A stretch of 7,464 bases of DNA from Gammaproteobacteria bacterium (lineage in GTDB: Bacteria > Pseudomonadota > Gammaproteobacteria > Pseudomonadales > Halieaceae): assembly GCA_018222695.1 (NCBI GenBank), contig JAAEZV010000078.1, positions 1 through 7,464 of the forward strand, read 5' to 3'. Under the pieces are notes generated by a model. That model ran no database searches and was not told the origin of the DNA. It was given only the letters and a program-made list of their open reading frames with translations. Positions 1 to 5,706 of the stretch are shown here, piece by piece. A program made the position numbers and the translations under genes. The stretch's first letter is position 1, and the number at the start of each line of letters is the position of its first letter.

Positions 1-1203
1 ACTGCGCACGGTTTGGTCGAGCCGCGACTCCTGAAAGCCTTGGGCCGCCAGCAAGGTCGGGTCCATGCCGTAGTCAGTGCCATATTTTCTAAAAAGCGCT
101 GACAGCTTGCGGTAGCGACTCAGCTCTTCGGCACCCACGGCGTTTTCTGCCCAGTCGAAATCCCGAATGTACCGGTTGCGGATAATATTGCCGAACAGCG
201 TGCCCTCGCGATTGTCCTTGAGGAACGTATTCAGAAAAGCTTTGAGTTGCGGACTGTCTGGTCTAATCGCCCAGGCGAGGCGCGCGCCCTCGCGCAGGAC
301 GAGATCATCTCGCACCGTGACGCGGGTAAAAACCTCGCGCCACATTTGCGGCTTGTAGTCATCGACCACCGCCCAAGGAAGCAGACCCGTGTCGACCATT
401 TCGATCAGGTCTTCGTCCTCCAGTGATTCGTCGACGGCCTCGATGCGGATCGGCGCCTGACCCTGCTCGATCAGCTTTTGGCTCAGTTCGCGAACGCTTT
501 CCGCATAACTACTTGAGAGGCGGAGATAAACGGTTTTACCTGACAGGTCCGCCAGCGATCCAAGTCGTGGCGCGCTAGGGCCAGTAATCAGGACTTCCTT
601 GAGGGCCTTACTGACCGGATTGGTGAAGTCGACTTCAGCTTGCCGATTATCGGTGATGGTGGTGCCCGCCATCACGATATCGCCGTAGCCCGCCTGCAAT
701 GCAGTGAAGAGCTGATCTCTGGCTACCGGGATGACGGCGACCTGCACGGTCAGCAAACCGGTTTTGAAGGCCTCATTGACGACTTTTTGCAGCTTGTCGG
801 CATATTCCTGAACGGTTCCGCGCGGTCCGTCCTCAAGAAAGTAGCGGCCCGGGCCATACACGGTCAGCACCCGCATGGTGCGACGCTCGACCATGGTGTC
901 GAGGTCGCCATAGTGCGGCATGACCCCGAAGCGTTTCAGGCCGCCAGAGCCAGAACCGGTGCTGCTGGCCGGGGCAGCGCTGGCCTCGGCCTCGTCGGGG
1001 GCGGTATCGACGCTCGCCAGAATATTGTCGGATGGAAGAGTGAGTGGCTCGGAGACCGTGAACTCGGCAGGCGCAGATGCCGTAGTTGAGGCCTCCGGGA
1101 CCTCTGCCACGCTCTCGCCACCGCATCCGATCAACACAATCGATAGGGTCATGGCTCCTGCGAGCAGGGCTTTCGGAAGAGTGTCAGCAAGCAATGAACG
1201 CAT
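1..1203 (-). CDS. MltF-like membrane-bound lytic murein transglycosylase, lipoprotein (3' part cut by window edge)
   Basis: Reading from 1203 to the left edge is open for 401 codons with no stop, so the C-terminus lies outside the window. Residues 1-27 form a lipoprotein signal: a basic n-region, a hydrophobic stretch and a lipobox L-I-G-C with Cys27, so the product should be lipid-anchored in the envelope. Residues about 28-90 are a low-complexity Ala/Ser/Gly/Glu linker. Residues about 108-345 look like a bacterial solute-binding family 3 domain (RVLTVYGPGRYF, GYGDIVMAGTTIT, VDFTNPV). From about 365 the lytic transglycosylase SLT domain begins, with YGMDPTLLAAQGFQESRLDQ carrying the likely catalytic Glu392. 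MltF family members cleave peptidoglycan glycan strands to 1,6-anhydro-MurNAc ends, and the solute-binding-like domain modulates this. The start at 1203 is preferred because it gives a normal lipoprotein signal and has AGGAA 10 bases upstream. An in-frame ATG at 1260 would add 19 residues ahead of the signal. E. coli MltF is 518 residues, so roughly 100 or more residues are probably missing here. Confidence 0.9.
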   Translation of the reverse strand, partial: MRSLLADTLPKALLAGAMTLSIVLIGCGGESVAEVPEASTTASAPAEFTVSEPLTLPSDNILASVDTAPDEAEASAAPASSTGSGSGGLKRFGVMPHYGDLDTMVERRTMRVLTVYGPGRYFLEDGPRGTVQEYADKLQKVVNEAFKTGLLTVQVAVIPVARDQLFTALQAGYGDIVMAGTTITDNRQAEVDFTNPVSKALKEVLITGPSAPRLGSLADLSGKTVYLRLSSSYAESVRELSQKLIEQGQAPIRIEAVDESLEDEDLIEMVDTGLLPWAVVDDYKPQMWREVFTRVTVRDDLVLREGARLAWAIRPDSPQLKAFLNTFLKDNREGTLFGNIIRNRYIRDFDWAENAVGAEELSRYRKLSALFRKYGTDYGMDPTLLAAQGFQESRLDQTVRS

Positions 1204-1213
1204 GGAGAACTGT

Positions 1214-1218
1214 TTCCT
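1214..1218 (-). promoter_or_regulatory. Ribosome binding site for the lytic transglycosylase
   Basis: AGGAA on the minus strand lies 10 bases before the ATG at 1203. It supports that start over the in-frame ATG at 1260, which has no clear Shine-Dalgarno sequence. Confidence 0.55.
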
Positions 1219-1281
1219 GATCGATCCGCGGCTGGGGTTGTCCGCCGGGGGTTGTGTCATCGTGCCGCTATCCGTGGGTGC

Positions 1282-2265
1282 TCACCCTGTCCGGCAATCC
1301 AGCACCAACTTACCAAAATGTGTCCCCAAGCGCATATGTTCGTGGGCCTCCAGGACGTCAGCCAGGGGGTAAGTCGTGTCGACGATGGGTCGAATATCGC
1401 CCGCGACCACCTGTGGCCAGACGCGTTCGCGAATCGCACTGAAGCAACGCGCGCGCTCCCCGGTGTCGAGTCTGCGCAGTGTGCTACCTGTCAGCGTTAA
1501 GCGCTTCATAAACAGCGTGGCGAGATTGATCTCGCTCTGCATGCCACGCATCACGCCAATACACACAATGCGGCCGTCGGGTGCAGCGAGATCCAGATTG
1601 GCTTGCATCAGGTCGCCCCCTGCAATGTCCAGAATGACATCGACGTGTCCGCCGTAGCCTGCGTCAGTGAACTGTTGGGTGAGGCTACCCTCGCGATGAT
1701 TCGCCACAAACGAAGCACCGAGCGCTTTGACTGCGTCACATCGCACTGCTGAGCCCGCGGTGGAAATCACGTTAGCGCCAAGCGCCGCTACCATTTGGAT
1801 ACCGATCGAGCCGATACCGCTACTGCCCCCGTGGATCAACACTGTCTCACCCGCTGACAGCTGACCCCGCTCCATGACGTTGTACCACACGGTTAACAGT
1901 GCCTCGGGCAGCGCGGCACCCTGTTCAGTGGACAGGTTATCCGGCAGGGTGAGGCAGTGGTCCTCGCGGGCGATGGCATGGGAGGCGTAGCCGCCGCCAT
2001 GGGTCAGCGCGCACACCCGATCGCCCACCTGCAATGATGAACACCTCTCTCCGACCGCGATCACCTGGCCTGCGACTTCCAGTCCCGGTATGGGTGATGC
2101 GTCCTCCGGTGGCGGATAGAGCCCGAGGCGCTGCAGCAGATCGGCGCGGTTGATACCGGCATGATCCACCTCAATCAGCACTTCCTCCGGGCCAGCCGGG
2201 GGTGCCGTGTCACGGACTACTGTGGCCATCTCTGGTGTCTCGAAGTGGATGAAGTGTCTGTCCAT
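1282..2265 (-). CDS. NAD(P)H:quinone oxidoreductase, PIG3 family (zinc-independent MDR)
   Basis: This 327-residue protein is full length for the PIG3/TP53I3 type of quinone oxidoreductase in the medium-chain dehydrogenase superfamily. Such enzymes use NADPH to reduce quinones or other activated carbonyls in the cytoplasm. The N-terminal GroES-like catalytic domain covers roughly residues 1-125 (GINRADLLQRLG, GLEVAGQVIAVG). The Rossmann cofactor domain follows, with its nucleotide-binding turn at residues 145-152 (HGGSSGIG). The segment LTGSTLRRLD near 258-267 and the C-terminal HFGKLVLD are typical of the PIG3 subfamily. I see no structural zinc Cys cluster, as expected for this branch. The ATG at 2265 has AGGAAA 8 bases upstream. 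The gene diverges from the alcohol dehydrogenase across 92 bp. It lies 78 bp upstream of the lytic transglycosylase on the same strand, so co-transcription is possible but not evident. The physiological substrate cannot be read from sequence. Confidence 0.92.
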   Translation of the reverse strand: MDRHFIHFETPEMATVVRDTAPPAGPEEVLIEVDHAGINRADLLQRLGLYPPPEDASPIPGLEVAGQVIAVGERCSSLQVGDRVCALTHGGGYASHAIAREDHCLTLPDNLSTEQGAALPEALLTVWYNVMERGQLSAGETVLIHGGSSGIGSIGIQMVAALGANVISTAGSAVRCDAVKALGASFVANHREGSLTQQFTDAGYGGHVDVILDIAGGDLMQANLDLAAPDGRIVCIGVMRGMQSEINLATLFMKRLTLTGSTLRRLDTGERARCFSAIRERVWPQVVAGDIRPIVDTTYPLADVLEAHEHMRLGTHFGKLVLDCRTG

Positions 2266-2357
2266 AGTGCGCGTTTCCTATTTTAGATCCCGGACTGTCG
2301 TCCTTGGAGCGGTGAAGATAGACTACCGCGACAAGAAAATCTCTGGGAGACATCGCC
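2266..2357. promoter_or_regulatory. Divergent intergenic region between quinone oxidoreductase and Fe-alcohol dehydrogenase
   Basis: These 92 bases separate two divergently read genes, so both promoters should lie here or overlap the 5' coding ends. The best -10-like match is TAAAAT on the minus strand (about 2281-2286) toward the oxidoreductase. It lacks a good -35 and would put the transcript start almost at the ribosome binding site. No clear -10/-35 pair is visible on the plus strand. The only symmetry seen is a short GGAC-TGTC-GTCC element. The assignment rests on gene orientation, not on a recognised box. Confidence 0.4.
2345..2350 (+). promoter_or_regulatory. Ribosome binding site for Fe-alcohol dehydrogenase
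   Basis: GGGAGA sits 7 bases before the ATG at 2358. This fixes that codon as the start rather than the in-frame ATG at 2370, so the unusual basic N-terminal extension is probably really translated. Confidence 0.65.
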
Positions 2358-3569
2358 ATGTTGCGATCAATGCTGGTTAGGCGATTCAAGCGCGGTTTCA
2401 AACTGGGGCTGATCAAGTTGCTCATTGGTAACAAGGCGACAGGTGTGCATCTGTCCTATGTCGGTCAGGGCGCCAGCGCGGATCTGTGTCGACGCATTGT
2501 GGATATTGGTCACACCGATATTCTGGTAGTCACTGACAAGGCGCTGAAGGAGCTGGGCCTGGCCGAGCGGGCGCTGGTATCTCTTGCGGACGCGGGGGTG
2601 AATCTCCACTGGTATGCCGGCGTCGACCCCGATCCCACTTTTGCGCATGTGATGGAGGGTGCAGAGGTGCTGCGGGCGGCGGGTTGTACGGCGATCGTAG
2701 CGGTGGGGGGCGGATCCTCTATGGATGCGGCGAAGATCATCGCGTGCACCCGGACCAGTGACGAGTCACCCGACAAATGGGTTGGTCTGAACAAAGTGCC
2801 CGACGATGTCCTGCCGATTTATGCCATTCCTACTACCTCCGGTACCGGCAGTGAGGCAACGATGGGGGCGGTCATCAAAGATCCGGAAGAGAAGCTCAAG
2901 CACATCATTGTGGGCGAGGACCTGCTGCCACAGGCGGTCGCGCTGGACCCGGATCTGTTACTGGGATTGCCGGCACCCGTGACGGCGGCAACGGGCATCG
3001 ACGCGCTGACCCATGGCATCGAGGCGTATATCTGTATTTGGGATCGAGGCACGCGAAAAGAGAATGGTCGCCTTGCCATTCAGGGCGTTTTTCGCTGGCT
3101 CGAGCAGGCGGTAAAGCATCCCGAAGATGTCGAGGCCCGCCAGGGCATGGCGGTGGCCGCTTACCACGCGGGTATTGCGATCAACCAGGTGGGCGTCGGT
3201 AATGTCCATGCGATTGCACACCAGCTGGGCGCCCGTTACGGCATTCCCCACGGACAGGCCAACGCGCTCGCGTTACCGCATGTCCTCAAAGCCTGTCTCG
3301 CCGAGGCGGAGACCGCACTGGCCGAACTCGCTGTTGTGACCAATGTGTCCGATGCCGCCTCACCCGCGGCGAGGGCCCAGGCGTTTGTTGAGGCGGTGCA
3401 GGAATTAATTGCTAAAGTCGGCATCGCCGAGACTGACCCGCGCATCCAGCCAGCTGATTGGACGGTGCTGGCCCACGCTGCGATGGATGAGAGTGATGGC
3501 TATGTCTCGCCGCGTCTGCTCACGAAGGCAGAGATCATGGACACGTTGGAGCGCATTACCGCGCGCTGA
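2358..3569 (+). CDS. Iron-containing (group III) alcohol dehydrogenase
   Basis: This 403-residue cytoplasmic oxidoreductase should interconvert an alcohol and its aldehyde or ketone using NAD(P). Family motifs appear in order: the nucleotide-binding GGGSSMDAAK (residues 117-126), PTTSGTGSE (158-166), the metal-binding TGIDALTHGIEAY (212-224), and HAIAHQLGARYGIPHG (284-299). By comparison with E. coli FucO, the metal ligands should be Asp215, His219, His284 and His298, and all four are present, with the additional conserved His288. The enzyme therefore looks intact. Family members are usually about 380-390 residues. The extra length is an N-terminal segment (about residues 1-25) rich in Arg, Lys, Leu and Phe, ahead of the usual first strand. 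The gene converges on the esterase, overlapping its 3' end by 14 bp. Substrate is unknown: aliphatic alcohols, diols or hydroxy acids are all handled by relatives. Confidence 0.93.
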   Translation: MLRSMLVRRFKRGFKLGLIKLLIGNKATGVHLSYVGQGASADLCRRIVDIGHTDILVVTDKALKELGLAERALVSLADAGVNLHWYAGVDPDPTFAHVMEGAEVLRAAGCTAIVAVGGGSSMDAAKIIACTRTSDESPDKWVGLNKVPDDVLPIYAIPTTSGTGSEATMGAVIKDPEEKLKHIIVGEDLLPQAVALDPDLLLGLPAPVTAATGIDALTHGIEAYICIWDRGTRKENGRLAIQGVFRWLEQAVKHPEDVEARQGMAVAAYHAGIAINQVGVGNVHAIAHQLGARYGIPHGQANALALPHVLKACLAEAETALAELAVVTNVSDAASPAARAQAFVEAVQELIAKVGIAETDPRIQPADWTVLAHAAMDESDGYVSPRLLTKAEIMDTLERITAR

Positions 3570-4440
3570 TTGCCTCGATCCAGGCCTTGGTCAGCGACAT
3601 AAAGCGGTCGTGTCCGGGGGTGGGCCCCTCCGAGCACGGAAATCCATGCGCTTCCTGAGAGAAATGCTCGTGTTGCACCGTCGCGCCGGCGCGCTGCAGA
3701 GCATTCGCTAGGCGCCTACCATCATCCCTGAGCGGGTCTTTTTCGGCGGTCACCAACAATGAGCGGGGAAAACCACTGAGCGGGATGCGCTTCCCCGGAA
3801 ACATGATTTCTGTCGCGGGGTCTGCCGGCGCCAATCCGTCCAGATAGGTATCCATGAACCAGCGCATAATCGAAGTGGTCAGCGGCCCGCTCTTTGCGTG
3901 CTCCGTATAGGAGCGCATGGCGGCGTGGTAGTGCTGCATGGCCGGGTAAAGCATCAGGCAACCCCTGAGCCGCGGCTCGTCCGGCAGGCGAACTGCAGTC
4001 GCCAGCGTCAGGTTTCCGCCGGCGCTATCTCCTGCAATGACCACCTCGCCATTGTTGGGGGCCAGCGCGTTGAGGTTGTCGATAATCCATCGCGATGCCG
4101 CCATGGCGTCTTCATGGGCCGCGGGGAAGGGATGCTCCGGGGCCAGCCGATAATCGATGGACATGATCGTACAGTGGGTTTGATCAGCGAGCCGCAGGCA
4201 GAAAGGATGGTGGGTATCCAGATCGCCGATTGTCCAGCCGCCACCATGGAAGTAGATGATGAGAGGACGGTGCCGGGAGCCGTGATACATCCGCGCCCCA
4301 AGCGTTTGCTTGGGTAAAGGCAGCTGAAGAAAGCTGGTGTTGATCTCAGGGGACGGCGCGCCCTCCCACGCCAGTCGGTTCATCCGCCGGTAGTACCAGC
4401 GGTAGGCGAGGGTTTTGATTCGATTGCGCAGTTTCGTCAC
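3556..4440 (-). CDS. Alpha/beta hydrolase, HSL family (family IV) carboxylesterase
   Basis: This 294-residue esterase belongs to the bacterial hormone-sensitive lipase family, which hydrolyses short- to medium-chain esters. The oxyanion-hole motif HGGGW is at residues 65-69. The nucleophile elbow GDSAGG holds Ser139, the acid Asp235 lies in EKDPLRDDG, and the base His265 lies in QEAHGF, so the catalytic triad is complete. YRLAPEHPFPAAHED (97-111) is also diagnostic. The start is GTG at 4440, only 6 bp after the stop of the MBL-fold hydrolase, which indicates an operon. Its ribosome binding site is weak (GAG/AAAG-like bases within the upstream gene's end), suggesting translational coupling. 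An in-frame ATG at 4383 (residue 20) is the alternative start. The first 25 residues are strongly basic and aromatic, with no cleavable signal peptide, so the protein is probably cytoplasmic or membrane-associated. Confidence 0.92.
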   Translation of the reverse strand: MTKLRNRIKTLAYRWYYRRMNRLAWEGAPSPEINTSFLQLPLPKQTLGARMYHGSRHRPLIIYFHGGGWTIGDLDTHHPFCLRLADQTHCTIMSIDYRLAPEHPFPAAHEDAMAASRWIIDNLNALAPNNGEVVIAGDSAGGNLTLATAVRLPDEPRLRGCLMLYPAMQHYHAAMRSYTEHAKSGPLTTSIMRWFMDTYLDGLAPADPATEIMFPGKRIPLSGFPRSLLVTAEKDPLRDDGRRLANALQRAGATVQHEHFSQEAHGFPCSEGPTPGHDRFMSLTKAWIEAISAR

Positions 4441-4446
4441 GGGCTT

Positions 4447-5529
4447 TTACTCGGCGTCGACGTAGCGTGCCTCGGGGTCGGATTGATACTCATATCGGTC
4501 GTCAGCATTGATCCGTCGCTGAATATTACCGCGGTGCCAGAGATAATTCAGGTGCGCCACGGTTTCACCAGTCGCCATCTGGATCTCACCGTCACCAATT
4601 TCCCGCCCAAACAGACAGCCAAAGCATTGCGGTAACAGCTTAGGCTCCATCAGCAGGTCATACAGATTCGCGAGCGCGAGACGGTGGCTGTCGATGATCT
4701 GGTTGAGACGCACGCGCACCCCGGTAAAGGGAGACTGATGCGCGGGCAATACCAGCAAATCTTCGGGCAGCATACCCAGCAACCGGGTGCTGGAGGCCAG
4801 CCACGCCTCCAGCGGATTACCATCAGGCTCGGTGGGAAACACTGACACGTTGGGCGTGATACGCGGCAGGATCTGATCGCCTGCAATGACCAACTGTAGC
4901 GCCGGGCAATAGAGGCACGCGTGCTCGGGAGAGTGCCCCTGACCGACCACCACCTGCCAGTAACGGCCGCCAATCGACAGTGTTTGTCGGTCGCTGAGGC
5001 GTTGGTAGTTGTGGGGCAGCGGCGTGGCGAACTGGCCAAAGCTGCCAAAGCGCTCCCTGTAATTCTCCAACTGCTCGTCGGTGAACCCGGTGCGGTGATA
5101 AAAGGAGATCGCCGGTGGTGGAGCCGCTTCACCCGTGTAACCCATGATCAGGCTGCCAGTCAGGAACTCCGCCTGTGTCATATACAAATCACAGTCGAAA
5201 CGCTCACAGAGCCAACCCGCCAGACCAATGTGGTCGGGGTGCATATGAGTACAGATCACACGGTGGACTGGCTTGCCCGCCATGAAGCCCGTAAACAGGG
5301 ATTCCCATCGCTCTTTGGCAGAATCCAGATTGAGGCAGGTATCGACAATGGTCCAGCCGTCTCCGTCCTCCAGCAACCACAGGTTGATGTGGTTTAGAGG
5401 TCCCGGCATGGTGAACCGCGCCCACCAGACACCGGGCGCCACCTCGAAAGGTTCATCGCCGGGGTGTTCCAGTCTGCCCCAGGGGTAAGTCAGACCGCGG
5501 TATTGTTCGTCAACGCGTTCCAGAGTCAC
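4447..5529 (-). CDS. MBL-fold metallo-hydrolase, glyoxalase II / LACTB2-like
   Basis: This is a 360-residue metallo-beta-lactamase-fold hydrolase. The metal-binding signature is complete: THMHPDH (His95, His97, Asp99, His100), GHSPEH with His199, GDQ with Asp218, and PAH with His264. These residues bind a two-metal centre in glyoxalase II-type members. After the fold, residues about 271-360 form a helical tail ending in GETVAHLNYLWHRGNIQRR, resembling the winged-helix C-terminus of LACTB2-like proteins. Family substrates include thioesters, lactones and nucleic acids; the actual substrate cannot be told. The GTG at 5529 is chosen because AGGAG lies 6 bases upstream and the conserved sequence begins just after it. 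The frame stays open upstream to GTG 5583 and TTG 5586, which would add 18-19 low-complexity residues. It is the first gene of a probable two-gene operon with the esterase and diverges from the aminotransferase. Confidence 0.9.
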   Translation of the reverse strand: MTLERVDEQYRGLTYPWGRLEHPGDEPFEVAPGVWWARFTMPGPLNHINLWLLEDGDGWTIVDTCLNLDSAKERWESLFTGFMAGKPVHRVICTHMHPDHIGLAGWLCERFDCDLYMTQAEFLTGSLIMGYTGEAAPPPAISFYHRTGFTDEQLENYRERFGSFGQFATPLPHNYQRLSDRQTLSIGGRYWQVVVGQGHSPEHACLYCPALQLVIAGDQILPRITPNVSVFPTEPDGNPLEAWLASSTRLLGMLPEDLLVLPAHQSPFTGVRVRLNQIIDSHRLALANLYDLLMEPKLLPQCFGCLFGREIGDGEIQMATGETVAHLNYLWHRGNIQRRINADDRYEYQSDPEARYVDAE

Positions 5530-5535
5530 TGTTAG

Positions 5536-5540
5536 CTCCT
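5536..5540 (-). promoter_or_regulatory. Ribosome binding site deciding the MBL-hydrolase start
   Basis: AGGAG on the minus strand with 6 bases to GTG 5529 is a near-ideal Shine-Dalgarno sequence. A second GGGAG at 5590-5594, 6 bases before GTG 5583, competes with it. The inner site is preferred because the conserved protein starts there. Confidence 0.6.
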
Positions 5541-5558
5541 GATGTGAGGCGGAAGTGT

Positions 5559-5574
5559 GCGCGCCGCGGCGCGC
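5559..5574. repeat. Perfect 16-bp all-G/C palindrome
   Basis: GCGCGCCGCGGCGCGC reads identically on both strands and is centred between 5566 and 5567. It lies 30 bp upstream of the preferred MBL-hydrolase start, in the divergent region. It could be an operator for a dimeric regulator or a cruciform-prone element, or a chance product of high GC. No T-run follows it on either strand, so it is not an intrinsic terminator. Confidence 0.7.
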
Positions 5575-5658
5575 GCTGTCCACCAAGCTCTCCCTTTGGG
5601 GTTACTGACACGCCGGTTGCCCGGTGTGATACTCACGGCGCAAGCTACCCCTGTGCGG

Positions 5659-5668
5659 GGCCCGGGCC
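5659..5668. repeat. 10-bp palindrome just upstream of a -10-like box
   Basis: GGCCCGGGCC is a perfect palindrome ending 2 bases before TATAGT. If TATAGT is the -10 element, the palindrome occupies the promoter spacer, a common operator position. Confidence 0.45.
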
Positions 5669-5670
5669 GC

Positions 5671-5676
5671 TATAGT
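5671..5676 (+). promoter_or_regulatory. Candidate -10 element for the aminotransferase
   Basis: TATAGT matches the sigma-70 -10 consensus at five of six positions and would place transcription start near 5683, leaving a leader of about 24 bases that holds the ribosome binding site. The -35 region at the right spacing (CCCCTG, 5648-5653) is poor and there is no extended -10. If this is the promoter it probably needs an activator. Confidence 0.35.
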
Positions 5677-5692
5677 GTGGCAGGCCAAATCC

Positions 5693-5698
5693 GAGGAG
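5693..5698 (+). promoter_or_regulatory. Ribosome binding site for the aminotransferase
   Basis: GAGGAG lies 8 bases before the ATG at 5707. This fixes the start there, although the frame stays open upstream to 5557. Confidence 0.75.
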
Positions 5699-5706
5699 AA
5701 AGCACC

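Larger units (their letters stand above)
5530..5706. promoter_or_regulatory. Divergent control region between MBL hydrolase and aminotransferase
   Basis: This 177-bp gap separates two divergent genes and must carry promoters for both the MBL-esterase pair and the aminotransferase. It contains two perfect palindromes (5559-5574 and 5659-5668), an imperfect ACAC..CGG / CCGGTGT hairpin at about 5607-5627, and a -10-like TATAGT at 5671-5676. It is noticeably more G/C-rich and more symmetric than the flanking genes. No regulator gene is adjacent, and no known operator consensus was recognised. Confidence 0.5.

Noticed and set aside
640..1089. 149-codon open frame on the plus strand inside the lytic transglycosylase gene
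   Set aside because: It is antisense to a clearly recognised conserved protein, has no family resemblance, and such shadow frames are expected in GC-rich genes.
2281..2286. TAAAAT as a sigma-70 -10 box for the quinone oxidoreductase
   Set aside because: There is no reasonable -35 at 16-18 bases, and the predicted transcript start would fall on the ribosome binding site.
3898..4317. 139-codon plus-strand frame opposite the esterase
   Set aside because: It is the complement of HGGGW- and GDSAGG-coding sequence, which explains its openness.
5557..5706. N-terminal extension of 50 residues on the aminotransferase
   Set aside because: The extension crosses the palindromes and the -10-like box and lacks family similarity, while a strong GAGGAG fixes the start at 5707.
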